A DNA stretch of 64,000 nucleotides, from the NCBI RefSeq assembly GCF_000612585.1, contig NZ_JFCA01000026.1, forward strand, positions 39,911-103,910. Reading direction: 5' to 3'. This document shows, in pieces, positions 1 to 8,279 of the stretch. The stretch's first letter is position 1. Each line of letters opens with the position of its first letter. A program made the position numbers and the translations under genes. The notes under the pieces are model-generated. The model was not told where the DNA came from. It ran no database searches and saw only the letters and a program-made list of their open reading frames with translations. Source of the DNA: Pseudomonas sp. CHM02. Lineage in GTDB: Bacteria; Pseudomonadota; Gammaproteobacteria; Pseudomonadales; Pseudomonadaceae.

Positions 1-890
1 TCGTAAGCCACTTCGACATTGCGCCGCACCAATTCCGCTCGCTCGGGGGAGTCTTCATCGAGGATCGGGTTGGTGTTGTTGATGTGGATAAGGACCTTGC
101 GTTGCTCGGGCAACTGTTCCAGCACTTCGAGCATGCCGCCGGGGCCGTTTTGCGCCAGATGGCCCATCTCGCGCCCGGTGCGTGTGCCGACGCCACGGCG
201 CTGCATTTCATCGTCGTCCCACATCGTGCCGTCCACCAGCAGGCAGTCGCTGCCGGCCATGATCTCCAGCAGCGGCGCGTCGACCTTGCCCAACCCCGGG
301 GCGTAGAACAGTTTGCCGCCGGTGCGCAGGTCTTCGACGATCAGGCCGATGTTGTCGCCGGGGTGCGGGTCGAAGCGGTGCGGGGAATAGGGCGGTGCGG
401 CACTGCGCAGCGGCAGCGGGGTAAAGCGCAGGTTCGGACAGGCCGGGATGGTGAAGCTGGCGTCCAGCTCGATGCGGTTCCAGGCCAGGCCGCCATTCCA
501 GTGGGTGAGCATGGTGAACAGCGGGAAGCCGGTGCTGAGGTCTTCATGGACCATGTCGGTGCACCACACCGGGTGCGGGCACCCTTCGCGCAAGCTCAGC
601 AGGCCGGTGGTGTGGTCGATCTGGCTGTCCATCAGGATGATCGCGCTGATGCCGGTATCCCGCAGGGCGCGCCCGGGTTGCATCGGCGCGAAGCCCTGGA
701 GCTGCGCGCGGATATCCGGCGAGGCATTGCATAGTACCCAGTTCACGCCATCGTCGGAGATCGCGATGGACGACTGGGTACGCGCTTGAGCCCGCAGGCT
801 GCCATCACGAAAACCTGCGCAGTTCACGCAGTTGCAGTTCCACTGCGGGAAACCACCGCCGGCGGCGGAACCTAGAATCTGGACAAACAT
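1..890 (-). CDS. pqqB: PQQ biosynthesis protein PqqB (3' end cut by window edge)
   Basis: This is the cytosolic metallo-beta-lactamase-fold protein of pyrroloquinoline quinone synthesis. In the family it has been assigned to hydroxylation of the tyrosine-derived intermediate or to PQQ release; the exact step is debated. About 296 codons are present, starting MFVQILGSAAGGGFPQWNC, the family N-terminus with its glycine-rich loop and a Cys pair (NCNCVNC). The usual length is about 303 residues, so only a few C-terminal residues lie outside the window. It lies 66 bp downstream of pqqA on the same strand. pqqC, pqqD and pqqE are expected beyond the left edge. Identification is by family recognition and by context with pqqA and pqqF. 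Confidence 0.96.
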   Translation of the reverse strand, partial: MFVQILGSAAGGGFPQWNCNCVNCAGFRDGSLRAQARTQSSIAISDDGVNWVLCNASPDIRAQLQGFAPMQPGRALRDTGISAIILMDSQIDHTTGLLSLREGCPHPVWCTDMVHEDLSTGFPLFTMLTHWNGGLAWNRIELDASFTIPACPNLRFTPLPLRSAAPPYSPHRFDPHPGDNIGLIVEDLRTGGKLFYAPGLGKVDAPLLEIMAGSDCLLVDGTMWDDDEMQRRGVGTRTGREMGHLAQNGPGGMLEVLEQLPEQRKVLIHINNTNPILDEDSPERAELVRRNVEVAY

Positions 891-907
891 GGCCGCTCCA
901 TCAAGCT

Positions 908-941
908 CAAAACAAAAACGCCCCGGGCGAACCGAGGCGTT
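908..941 (-). terminator. Terminator-like attenuator between pqqA and pqqB
   Basis: Read on the minus strand, AACGCCTCGG and CCGGGGCGTT form a stem of about 10 bp (one G-T pair) around a short TTCG-type loop, followed by TTTTTGTTTT. This has the form of a rho-independent terminator, yet it lies inside the pqq operon, directly after the pqqA precursor gene. It probably lets only part of the transcription reach pqqB onward, giving an excess of PqqA peptide over the enzymes. Confidence 0.8.
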
Positions 942-956
942 GTATTACCCAGCGGA

Positions 957-1031
957 TTAACGGCTGGCGAAGTACATGGTGACTTCGAAACCAATGCGCA
1001 GATCAGTGTAAGCAGGTTTGGACCAGGTCAT
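957..1031 (-). CDS. pqqA: PQQ precursor peptide PqqA (24 residues)
   Basis: This encodes the ribosomally made substrate peptide from which PQQ is built. The 24-residue product starts MTWSKPAYTDLRIGFEVTMY and ends FASR. It carries the Glu16-x3-Tyr20 pair that PqqE cross-links and that is later excised as the PQQ skeleton. A strong Shine-Dalgarno AGGAG (1039-1043 on the complement) lies 7 nt before the ATG, as expected for a highly translated precursor. It is preceded by pqqF and followed by a terminator-like hairpin and pqqB. The gene is very short but the sequence is diagnostic. Confidence 0.97.
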   Translation of the reverse strand: MTWSKPAYTDLRIGFEVTMYFASR

Positions 1032-1190
1032 ATTCTTACTCCTACGAAGGGATGGGACGTTTACTACCAAGTAATACATATAGTCCACCTCCAGTCGGAG
1101 ATGTTCAGATGTGTGCGTAGGAATGTTACGCAATTCTTTTCAAGTTAGCGCTGTCTTGGTGGAAAAAGCCTTTTGCAGAGGCGGCAATGA
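1032..1190 (-). promoter_or_regulatory. pqqF-pqqA intergenic region with the probable pqqA promoter
   Basis: This 159-bp gap separates the stop codon of pqqF from the pqqA start and is more AT-rich than the flanking genes. It contains the pqqA ribosome binding site and very probably the main pqq promoter. I could not pick a convincing -35/-10 pair. A short AAAAGGCTTTTT inverted repeat close to the pqqF end could be a weak pqqF terminator. Confidence 0.4.
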
Positions 1191-3545
1191 TCAGTCTGCC
1201 GCGTGCCAGGTATCCGAGACGCGCGGGCCGTTGGCCACGCAGCGCCAGCCGCCTGTAGCGTCATTCAACTGCTGGGCGGCGAGCTGTAGCGCTGCACGTG
1301 TGCAGGCCTGGATATGGGATGACAGGTGAGCCAGGTAACCCGACGAATGGCCCGCCAGATGGGCGTGCCACAACAGTTCGGCGGCTTGGGCGTTGGGCAG
1401 CGTTTGTGTTGAGAACTGCTGCGCCAGGGCCAGGTTGCCCAGGTCGTCGCTGCTGTCGATCAACGTCGGCAGCTGCTTCAGGAAGGTTTGCAGGTGATCA
1501 ACGATGCCTTCAAGGGACACGCTGGGAGATTGCACGCCGAACAGCAGGCCGGTCTGGCCGTTTATCTGTCGGATACCGCTGAATACGGCGTAGCCGAGTT
1601 GTAGCTCTACCCGCAGGCGTTGGTAGAAAGGTTCCTGGAGCCGATGGCCGAGCAGTCGCCATGCGGCCTCGTCCGCCAGCGATTGGCTCGGTGCCGGGCA
1701 AAACAGTAGCAGGGCGGCTTCGTTGGCGTCGGTTTCAAGCGCATGCCAGAGGCGCTGGCCGCGGAGGGATGGCAGTGCGTGATCGAGGCGTGCGGGTTGC
1801 CCCGGCAGACGGGCCGCTGCGGTCTTGATCGCGCCTTCGTCGGCGCCAGGAAACCCCACCCCCAGGGCTTCCCAGCGAGCAGTGGCCCACGAAGAAGAGG
1901 CTGGTGTGAAGGCGGTGCAGCAAGCGGGCAGGGCCTTGAGCAAGGCCCGAATGGCGATCATCGGTGGTAAGGCGGGCTGAGGCTCGTGCGGTTGAGTCAG
2001 GCGCTGCGCCAATGCGTCCAGTACGGCTGGCATGGGCTCGTGCAGACCGATCATTTTCACCAGCCCGTCATTGCCCTGGCCTTCGTACGACAAGTCGACG
2101 CCCGCCTGACCGGCATTCTCACGCAACGACAGCACTGCGCTTTCCAGGCCGGGAGCGGCCGACTGCCAGTGCAGGTACAGCGCACGTTCATCACTGTCGC
2201 TCGCCAACGACTGACTGAAGGTCAACGCTGACACTTCCCGGCGCCCGCGGGAACGGTCCTGGGCAAAGGTACGCAAACCCCGATGGGCACTGGTCTGGCC
2301 GCGAATCAGGCCGGCGCGCTCTTCCTTGACCGGTGGGCGCAGGAATGGATTGTTCGGTGGCAACCGCCACGTGTGCCGCGAGCGCGGCAGGTGCAAGGCG
2401 TCGAGCATGGCCTTGAGGGCAGCGACGGCCTGTTCCGACAGTGCCTCGCTGTCGTGTCGAGCCAAGGCCAGGGCACCTTGGGTCTGCTGTTGGCGAACGG
2501 TCAGCAGGGCAAATTCTTCGCGTAAGGATGTCCAGTCGCTGTGTGCGAAAAAGCTCATCCAGTCGTGCAGCAACGCCTCGATTTGTGTCGCCGATTTTTC
2601 GGCGCTGTTGAGGGTAAAGTCGATATCCAACAGCGCCTGCCCGGCGAAGTGATACGGCACCGAAGCCTGCAGTGCACTGCCCAGTTGCCGAGTTTTCAGT
2701 TCAGCCAGCAGCCCTCCGGGTGCCGAGGCGTTGAGCCAGGTGCAGAGGAACTCCAGTGCTTCAAGGGGCGCGTTACAGGTGATGACGTGGTGCAGGTGGT
2801 TATTGGCAATGTGTTGATAGCTCGGTGCTTGACCCTGCCTCAATGCCGGCGGCGTGGATTGTGGGCGCAGTGGCCCTGAGGTCAGTTGTTCACTGAACTG
2901 CTGTGCCAAGCCTTGCAGCTCCTCCAGCGGCAACGGGCCGGCGAGGCTCAGGGTCATCTGCCCGCTCTGATAAAACTGCGCGTGGAATTCCCGCAAGGCC
3001 TGCTGAAAGGCCTCACGCTCCACCGGCAGGCTGTCGCGGTTGCCTGCATGAAAACCCCGCAGCGGATGGTCAGCCGCCAGCCCTTGCAGCAACGCGACCT
3101 GCTGTTGCGCCTCGGCATCCTGGGACCAGGCGACAAACTCAGCGTGCAGCACTTCGCGCTCGCGCAGTTGATCCTCCTGCATCAGGCGCGGGTGGGTCAG
3201 CATGTCCACCAACCGCTCCAGTCCACCGGCAAACGTTGCGACCGGCAGTTCAAAGAAGAAATCCGTGGTGCGCTCACGGGTGCTGGCATTGACCTGGCCC
3301 CCATGACGTTGCACGTAAGGCATCAAGCCTTCCCTTGTGGGAAAACGCTCGGTGCCGAGGAACAGCAAATGCTCGAGGAAATGCGCCAGCCCCGGCCACG
3401 CCAGCGGCACGTCATGGCTGCCGGCCGCCACCCTCAGCACTGCTGCGCACCGCTTCAAACGCGGCACATGCTGCAAGGAAACCCGCAAGCCGTTGGCCAG
3501 GGTCAGATGAAGGTGATGAGGGTGGGCCGGCGCAGGCATGGGCAC
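1191..3545 (-). CDS. pqqF: PQQ biosynthesis peptidase PqqF (M16 family)
   Basis: This is a zinc metallopeptidase of the pitrilysin/insulinase (M16) family, thought to trim the modified PqqA peptide during PQQ synthesis, probably with PqqG where present. The 784-residue product has the inverted zinc motif HFLEH at residues 55-59 (His55, Glu58, His59). A second glutamate about 77 residues on (Glu136, in HAEF) fits the third zinc ligand. The C-terminal half shows the weaker inactive-domain similarity typical of M16 proteins. It lies upstream of pqqA on the same strand, the arrangement common in fluorescent pseudomonads, and may have its own promoter because 159 bp separate it from pqqA. Confidence 0.93.
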   Translation of the reverse strand: MPMPAPAHPHHLHLTLANGLRVSLQHVPRLKRCAAVLRVAAGSHDVPLAWPGLAHFLEHLLFLGTERFPTREGLMPYVQRHGGQVNASTRERTTDFFFELPVATFAGGLERLVDMLTHPRLMQEDQLREREVLHAEFVAWSQDAEAQQQVALLQGLAADHPLRGFHAGNRDSLPVEREAFQQALREFHAQFYQSGQMTLSLAGPLPLEELQGLAQQFSEQLTSGPLRPQSTPPALRQGQAPSYQHIANNHLHHVITCNAPLEALEFLCTWLNASAPGGLLAELKTRQLGSALQASVPYHFAGQALLDIDFTLNSAEKSATQIEALLHDWMSFFAHSDWTSLREEFALLTVRQQQTQGALALARHDSEALSEQAVAALKAMLDALHLPRSRHTWRLPPNNPFLRPPVKEERAGLIRGQTSAHRGLRTFAQDRSRGRREVSALTFSQSLASDSDERALYLHWQSAAPGLESAVLSLRENAGQAGVDLSYEGQGNDGLVKMIGLHEPMPAVLDALAQRLTQPHEPQPALPPMIAIRALLKALPACCTAFTPASSSWATARWEALGVGFPGADEGAIKTAAARLPGQPARLDHALPSLRGQRLWHALETDANEAALLLFCPAPSQSLADEAAWRLLGHRLQEPFYQRLRVELQLGYAVFSGIRQINGQTGLLFGVQSPSVSLEGIVDHLQTFLKQLPTLIDSSDDLGNLALAQQFSTQTLPNAQAAELLWHAHLAGHSSGYLAHLSSHIQACTRAALQLAAQQLNDATGGWRCVANGPRVSDTWHAAD

Positions 3546-3587
3546 TTCCGAAACGTAGAATATGCCTATGCTAACAAACCGGCTGGA

Positions 3588-4382
3588 TCAGGGCTTGTGC
3601 AGCGCGCCGTACAACGCGGGGCGACGGTCTTGCAGGTAGTGATTGGCAGCACGGGCGTCGAGGATCGATTGGCGATCCAGCTCGCCGACGATCAGCGCTT
3701 CATCCAGGCCCGCCTGGGCAATGCGCTGGCCATTCGGTGCGGCGATGCTGCTTTGCCCGCAGTACTGGATCTGGCCTTCGTGGCCACAGTAATTGGCGTA
3801 GGCCACATAACATTGGTTTTCAAAGGCCCGTGCCCGCACGGTGACATCGGCGACAAAGTCGAATGGCACCATATTGGCCGTGGGCACCAGGATCAATTCG
3901 GCACCTGCGAGGGCCAGGCGCCGGGTGTTTTCCGGGAATTCCAGGTCATAGCAGATCAGGAATCCGAGCTTCCAGCCATTGAGTTCCACCAGCGGGAAAT
4001 CATCGTCGCCGGCGCTGAACATCGAATGATCCAGGTCGCCAAACAGGTGGGTCTTGCGGTAGTTGCACAGGCGTTGGCCGTGGGCGTCGATCAACTGTAC
4101 GGCGTTGTAGATCTGGCCATCCTCGGCCCGCTCCGGGTAGCCGTACAGAATGGCGAGCCCGGCGCTTCTGGCCAGTTCGCCAATCGTCTGCGCCGACGGC
4201 CCGTCCTGTGCCTCGGCCAACGCACCCACGGCCTCGGCGCCGATGTTGTAACCGCTCAGGAACATCTCCGGCAGCACCAGCACATCGGCGCCGGACGCCT
4301 CGTGCGCCAGTTGGTGCAGGCGCTTGAGGTTGCCGGCCACATCCAGCGGCAGCGGTGGGCATTGGTACAGGGCGACGCGCAT
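3588..4382 (-). CDS. davA: 5-aminopentanamidase (delta-aminovaleramidase), nitrilase family
   Basis: This carbon-nitrogen hydrolase is predicted to convert 5-aminovaleramide to 5-aminovalerate and ammonia, the second step of the lysine aminovalerate pathway. The 264-residue protein starts MRVALYQCPPLPLD, and the nitrilase triad is visible: Glu39 (LPEMF), Lys110 (YRKTH) and Cys144 (ICYDLEFPE). An upstream in-frame extension exists, but the start at 4382 is preceded by AAGGAG with 6 nt spacing and fits the family length. It follows davB by 10 bp, so the two are co-transcribed. The specific substrate is inferred from this pairing and from the known P. putida davBA genes; another omega-amidase substrate is possible. 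Confidence 0.9.
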   Translation of the reverse strand: MRVALYQCPPLPLDVAGNLKRLHQLAHEASGADVLVLPEMFLSGYNIGAEAVGALAEAQDGPSAQTIGELARSAGLAILYGYPERAEDGQIYNAVQLIDAHGQRLCNYRKTHLFGDLDHSMFSAGDDDFPLVELNGWKLGFLICYDLEFPENTRRLALAGAELILVPTANMVPFDFVADVTVRARAFENQCYVAYANYCGHEGQIQYCGQSSIAAPNGQRIAQAGLDEALIVGELDRQSILDARAANHYLQDRRPALYGALHKP

Positions 4383-4392
4383 GCTCAACTCC

Positions 4393-6096
4393 TTAATCGG
4401 CCAGGGCGATCGGCCCGATTTCATCGAATACATCACCTGGGCCCGGGTTCTCCGGGTGCGTGCTGCCACCGAAGTGATTCATGATGCCCCACACCGCGTT
4501 CAGCGAGGTTTGCACCGCGCCTTCCACCCAGGCTGGGGTCCAGGACACATCGTCACCGGCGATAAAAATCCCACGTTGTTCAGCGGGCATGTCCTTCTGC
4601 ATGAAGTGTGCGTACATCCGCTGGTTGTAGCGATAGTGGCCCGGCAAGGCGCCCTTGAAGGCGCCGAGGAAATGCGGGTCGGCTTCCCAGGACACGGTGA
4701 TCGGGTCACCGATGATGCGCGCCTTGATATCGACTTTCGGGTAGATCTTTTTCAGGGCGTCGAGGGCCAGCTTCACGCGCTTGTCGATCGGCTGTGGCAG
4801 CATTTTCAGGGCATCGCTCATCCACGAATAAGACAGGCAGATGACCCCCGGCTTGTCGTCGCCGTTATCGAACAGATAGGTGCCACGGGTCAGGCGATCG
4901 GTGAGGGTCATGCTCATCAGGTCGCGGCCGGTTTCCGGGTCTTTGTCTTTCCAGAATGGACGGTCGACCATCACGAAGGTTTTCGAGGACTGCATGTAAC
5001 GAGTGCGATCCAGGGCCATCCACATCTTTTGCGAGAACAGGGTTTCGTCGCATTCGATCTGGGTGGTCAACAGCCAGCTCTGGCAGGTGGTCAGCACCGC
5101 GGCGTATTCGCGGGTGTCGCCGTAGTTGTCGGTGACGGCAAAGCGGCCATCGGCGGCGTGGGCTATGCGCTTCACCCCGGCCCGTGGCGCACCGCGGTGC
5201 AGCGAACTCAGGCTGGTGCCGGCCGGCCAATGAGCGCATCGCTCCGGTACATGGCGCCAGATGCCCATTGGCACTTGTGCCACGCCGCCGACCACCAAGT
5301 GTTGGTGGTCGTCGCAGTTGGTCATCACCACGCGGAAGATTTCCAGCATCGAGTTGGGAAAGTCCGAGTCCCAGCCTCCGGTGCCGAAGCCCACCTGGCC
5401 GAAGACTTCGCGATGATGAAACGACAACTTGGCGAACGCCTTGGAGGTGGCGACGAAGTCGTAGAAGGTGCGGTCGTCCCACAGCGGTACCAGCTTGTTC
5501 CAAAGCGCTTTGAGGCGCGGCACGTCGCGGTCACGGATGGCTTGCTGGATATCCCCGAACTGCGAACCGGCTTCCAGGGCATCCGCCCAGGCGTCTGCCA
5601 CTTCCTGGAACAGTGCTGGCAAGTCGGAGAGTTTTTCGGCGTAGTGGGTCTGGCCTTCGAGGTCGATCACCGTGCTGCCGGACGCTGGCGTCAGCGGGTT
5701 GGGGAAGGGTTTGGTTTCCAGGCCAAGCTTGTCCACATAGTGGTAGAAGGCGGTGGAAGATACCGGGAAGCGCATGCCACCCAACTCGGCGATGATGCCT
5801 TCTGCACCTTCGAAGGCCTGGGAGCGCAGGCGGCCGCCCATTTTCGAGGCTTCGTACACCACCGGCTTGAGGCCCAGTTTCATCAGCTCGTAAGCGGCAA
5901 CGAGCCCGGCAATCCCGGCACCGATGATCGCCACTTCGGCACCATGGTGGGCGGCGGGGATGCTGCCCAGGCCGGCCGGGTGCTCGATCCAGTCATCAAA
6001 GGCAAACGGAAAGTCCGGGCCAAAGATGGTGATGGGTTTCTTGCCGTCGGCGGGGTGGCGATTGGTCTTGCTGATGGTGCTGGACGGAATGCTCAT
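4393..6096 (-). CDS. davB: Lysine/tryptophan 2-monooxygenase family flavoprotein
   Basis: This FAD-dependent amine oxidase family enzyme oxidatively decarboxylates an L-amino acid to the corresponding amide. Next to davA the likely substrate is L-lysine, giving 5-aminovaleramide. The 567-residue protein has the dinucleotide-binding motif GAGIAG at residues 59-64, followed by the GGRLRS flavin-binding segment. The C-terminal stretch (AGDDVSWTPAWVEGA) is typical of the lysine/tryptophan monooxygenase subgroup. Length matches the P. putida enzyme (about 560). davB and davA form a two-gene operon read away from an Lrp-type regulator. Tryptophan 2-monooxygenase activity cannot be excluded from sequence alone. 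Confidence 0.9.
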   Translation of the reverse strand: MSIPSSTISKTNRHPADGKKPITIFGPDFPFAFDDWIEHPAGLGSIPAAHHGAEVAIIGAGIAGLVAAYELMKLGLKPVVYEASKMGGRLRSQAFEGAEGIIAELGGMRFPVSSTAFYHYVDKLGLETKPFPNPLTPASGSTVIDLEGQTHYAEKLSDLPALFQEVADAWADALEAGSQFGDIQQAIRDRDVPRLKALWNKLVPLWDDRTFYDFVATSKAFAKLSFHHREVFGQVGFGTGGWDSDFPNSMLEIFRVVMTNCDDHQHLVVGGVAQVPMGIWRHVPERCAHWPAGTSLSSLHRGAPRAGVKRIAHAADGRFAVTDNYGDTREYAAVLTTCQSWLLTTQIECDETLFSQKMWMALDRTRYMQSSKTFVMVDRPFWKDKDPETGRDLMSMTLTDRLTRGTYLFDNGDDKPGVICLSYSWMSDALKMLPQPIDKRVKLALDALKKIYPKVDIKARIIGDPITVSWEADPHFLGAFKGALPGHYRYNQRMYAHFMQKDMPAEQRGIFIAGDDVSWTPAWVEGAVQTSLNAVWGIMNHFGGSTHPENPGPGDVFDEIGPIALAD

Positions 6097-6136
6097 GGCT
6101 GACCCTTACTGGCGACCTGGCGGGCGTGACCCGCTG

Positions 6137-6165
6137 AGTATAGGAAAAGATGGCAGCCAGTTTAG
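6137..6165 (-). promoter_or_regulatory. Candidate davBA promoter (-10 TATACT)
   Basis: On the minus strand a good -10 hexamer TATACT (6142-6137) lies about 40 bp before the davB start. The sequence 17 bp upstream (CTAAAC) is a poor -35, which would fit an activator-dependent promoter such as one controlled by the adjacent Lrp-type protein. No experimental support; assigned by motif only. Confidence 0.35.
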
Positions 6166-6242
6166 GGAGCGTAGCGTTCGTTAATAAGACGCAATGTGTC
6201 GTCGGATTGATCTGTTTTTAGTCGAAATGACGAACCTGTTGA

Positions 6243-6689
6243 TCAGATTGGCTGACCGCGATCCAATTTGTTACTCAGGATGATCGACGTAGTGGTTTTC
6301 TCCACCCCGTCCACACTGCCGATCTGGTCCAGCAATTGGTCCAACTGTTCGGGTGAATCCGTGCGCAGCCAAGCGACGTAATCGAATTCTCCACTCACCG
6401 CGCACAATTGCTGCACCTGTGCCATCGCACTCAACCTTCGCAACACTTCCTTGCCCGAGCGCGCTTGTACGGTGATCCCGACGTAAGCCTGCAGACCACC
6501 ATCGACCACGCGTTGCCCAAGGCGCACGCCATAACCGGTGATCACCTGGGTTTTCTCCAGGCGTGCCAGGCGTGACGTCACCGTGGTGCGTGCGATGCCC
6601 AACTGCCGGGCGAGCATGGCCACGCTTTCGCGGGCGTTGATCTGCAGGGCGGCGATCAGTTGGCGATCAATTTCGTCTAGGGCGGGCAA
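6243..6689 (-). CDS. Lrp/AsnC family transcriptional regulator
   Basis: This is a small feast/famine regulator with an N-terminal winged helix and a C-terminal RAM ligand-binding domain. It is probably the amino-acid-responsive regulator of the neighbouring davBA operon. The helix-turn-helix (LARQLGIARTTVTSRLARLE) falls near residues 25-45, and a GVEKTTTSIIL stretch typical of the RAM domain lies near the end. I chose the TTG at 6689, which gives MPALDEIDRQL and 148 residues, because GGAG lies 8 nt upstream and Lrp proteins begin near this point. A TTG at 6716 would add nine residues. It follows the LysR gene by about 40 bp on the same strand. The effector (lysine is plausible) is inferred from location. 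Confidence 0.88.
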   Translation of the reverse strand: MPALDEIDRQLIAALQINARESVAMLARQLGIARTTVTSRLARLEKTQVITGYGVRLGQRVVDGGLQAYVGITVQARSGKEVLRRLSAMAQVQQLCAVSGEFDYVAWLRTDSPEQLDQLLDQIGSVDGVEKTTTSIILSNKLDRGQPI

Positions 6690-6728
6690 GGCGAGGGCTC
6701 CGATACGGGGGGGCAATGTGCAGGCATC

Positions 6729-7598
6729 TTACAGGTTGGCGTCGGCGAGCAGGCAGCGGCTAAACAGTTGCGGCACGGGTAAATGGCGTTGGCTGTAGCG
6801 ACTGAGCAGGATGATTTCACGGTAAAACGTCCGATTGCCCAGCGGGATAATTCGCACTTTTGGCGAGCGTTCCAGCCACAACCCGGCCTGAGGAATCAGC
6901 GACACGCCCAGGCCACACTCGACCATCTTGACGATGGCTTCCAGCTCGTCCAGTTCCAGTGCCACCTGTACCTCAAGCTTCTGCTCACGCAAGAATCGAC
7001 TGACCAACCGACCGCCAAATGAAGCCCGGTCGTAGCGCACATGGGGCTGTGTCGCGAGCAACTGTAAAGGATCATCGCCCGTCAGTGCATGAGGCACGAT
7101 CAGCGCAAACGGCTCCTTGCGCAGCAGTTGTACGTGCAACTCCTTGGGCAGGTCAAAGGGGGGCCGAATGATGATGGCCGAGTCCAGTTCACCGGCGTCC
7201 ACCTGGCTCAACAGCTCCAGGGACACGCCAGGTATCAGCTTGCACTCCACCGTCGGCGCCGCCTGGCGTAAACGCACCAGCGCCTGGGGCAGCAGGCCGG
7301 TCTGCGCAGTGGTGATGGCGCCCACTTTCAGCTCGCCCCGGTACTCGTTGGCATCCACCGGCACCGCCATGCGGTTGAAGGTGTCCAGGATCTCCCTGGC
7401 CAATGGCAAGGCCCGCAAACCCGCGGCATTCAATGTGGCCTGGCGCCCGGTACGGTCGAACAACTGCACGCCCAGCGCCTGCTCCAATTGACGAATCTGC
7501 GCACTGACCGCCGACTGCGTCAGCCCGATATTCATGCCCGCCGCCGCAAACGTGCCGTGACGGGTTACCGCGATAAAGGTCTTCAGTTCGCGCAGCAT
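6729..7598 (-). CDS. LysR family transcriptional regulator
   Basis: This 289-residue protein has the LysR layout: an N-terminal winged helix (residues about 1-60, containing TFAAAGMNIGLTQSAVSAQI and the signature LFDRTGR), then a two-lobed effector-binding domain. It is transcribed divergently from the VOC-family gene starting 112 bp away, so that gene is a likely target. Separate control of the downstream Lrp-type gene is also possible. The effector cannot be deduced. Confidence 0.9.
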   Translation of the reverse strand: MLRELKTFIAVTRHGTFAAAGMNIGLTQSAVSAQIRQLEQALGVQLFDRTGRQATLNAAGLRALPLAREILDTFNRMAVPVDANEYRGELKVGAITTAQTGLLPQALVRLRQAAPTVECKLIPGVSLELLSQVDAGELDSAIIIRPPFDLPKELHVQLLRKEPFALIVPHALTGDDPLQLLATQPHVRYDRASFGGRLVSRFLREQKLEVQVALELDELEAIVKMVECGLGVSLIPQAGLWLERSPKVRIIPLGNRTFYREIILLSRYSQRHLPVPQLFSRCLLADANL

Positions 7599-7710
7599 GG
7601 GCGTCTCGATTGATCGAAATAATTTGAGCTCGGCGCAAAAACTATCGTCTTTTCATCGCCAGGAGCAAGGCTAAACTCGGGGGACTTAATGCCCACAGAG
7701 GTTTGACCTG

Positions 7711-8136
7711 ATGACACTCACACCTTTTCACCTGGCAATTCCGGTATACGACCTCGCCGCTGCGCGGCATTTCTACGGTGAAGTCTTTGGCCTTGAAGAG
7801 GGGCGTTCCAGCGAACACTGGGTAGATTTCAACTTCTTCGGGCATCAGTTGGTCATTCACGAACACCCGAAAACCGCCTCTCAGGAGTCAGCCCACACCA
7901 ACGCGGTAGACGGCCATAACGTGCCCGTGCCGCATTTTGGCGTGGTGCTGGGCTGGGAAGATTGGCATGCCTTGGCAGAACGTCTGCAGGCCAGGGAAAC
8001 CCGTTTTGTGCTGGAACCGCACATTCGCTTCAAGGGGCAGGTGGGGGAGCAGGCGACGTTGTTTCTGTTTGATCCATGCGGGAACGCGCTGGAGTTCAAG
8101 GCATTCCGGGATATTGGGCAGTTGTTTGCGAAGTGA
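7711..8136 (+). CDS. VOC family protein (glyoxalase/dioxygenase fold)
   Basis: This 141-residue protein has the vicinal oxygen chelate fold, made of paired beta-alpha-beta-beta-beta modules. The expected metal ligands are visible: His7 (FHLAI), His75 (PHFGV) and Glu128 (NALEFKAF). The closing DPCGNALEFK segment is typical of glyoxalase/bleomycin-resistance-like enzymes. It stands alone, divergent from the LysR gene, and is followed by a strong terminator. The reaction is unknown; conserved metal ligands suggest a functional metalloenzyme, not a degenerate binding protein. Confidence 0.85.
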   Translation: MTLTPFHLAIPVYDLAAARHFYGEVFGLEEGRSSEHWVDFNFFGHQLVIHEHPKTASQESAHTNAVDGHNVPVPHFGVVLGWEDWHALAERLQARETRFVLEPHIRFKGQVGEQATLFLFDPCGNALEFKAFRDIGQLFAK

Positions 8137-8152
8137 AGCAGCCAGACACGCA

Positions 8153-8175
8153 AAAGCCGCGCAATGCGCGGCTTT
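8153..8175. terminator. Bidirectional terminator between the VOC gene and tRNA-Ile2
   Basis: AAAGCCGCGC and GCGCGGCTTT form a perfect 10-bp stem around a three-base loop, with T-rich sequence on the plus side (TTTCTTGTTT) and TTTTG on the minus side. It can end both the plus-strand VOC transcript and the minus-strand tRNA transcript. Confidence 0.85.
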
Positions 8176-8181
8176 CTTGTT

Positions 8182-8258
8182 TGGTGGGCCCACACGGACT
8201 TGAACCGTGGACCAAAGGATTATGAGTCCTCTGCTCTGACCAACTGAGCTATAGGCCC
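8182..8258 (-). tRNA. tRNA-Ile2 (anticodon CAU, read as lysidine-AU)
   Basis: The complement folds as a complete 77-nt tRNA beginning GGGCCTATAGCTCAG and ending in the T-arm GGTTCAAGTCC, a closing acceptor strand GTGGGCCC and an encoded CCA. The anticodon loop CTCATAA carries CAU. The acceptor stem and the anticodon arm (GGACTCATAATCC) match the ileX type and not elongator or initiator Met. The C34 is therefore expected to be changed to lysidine by TilS so that it reads AUA. Annotation pipelines often call this tRNA-Met. Confidence 0.92.
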
Positions 8259-8273
8259 TGTAACAGGTCGCGG

Positions 8274-8279
8274 ATTATA
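8274..8279 (-). promoter_or_regulatory. Candidate -10 box (TATAAT) for tRNA-Ile2
   Basis: A consensus TATAAT on the minus strand lies 15 nt before the tRNA 5' end and overlaps the TAA stop codon of the upstream GGDEF/EAL gene. A GC-rich stretch follows it, as in stable RNA promoters. No good -35 is visible, so read-through from the upstream gene is the alternative source of the tRNA. Confidence 0.45.

Noticed and set aside
4324..6102. 592-residue frame opposite davB
   Set aside because: Antisense of a full flavoenzyme gene with intact motifs.
8182..8258. Calling the CAU tRNA a tRNA-Met
   Set aside because: The acceptor and anticodon stems match the ileX-type tRNA-Ile2 and not initiator or elongator Met.
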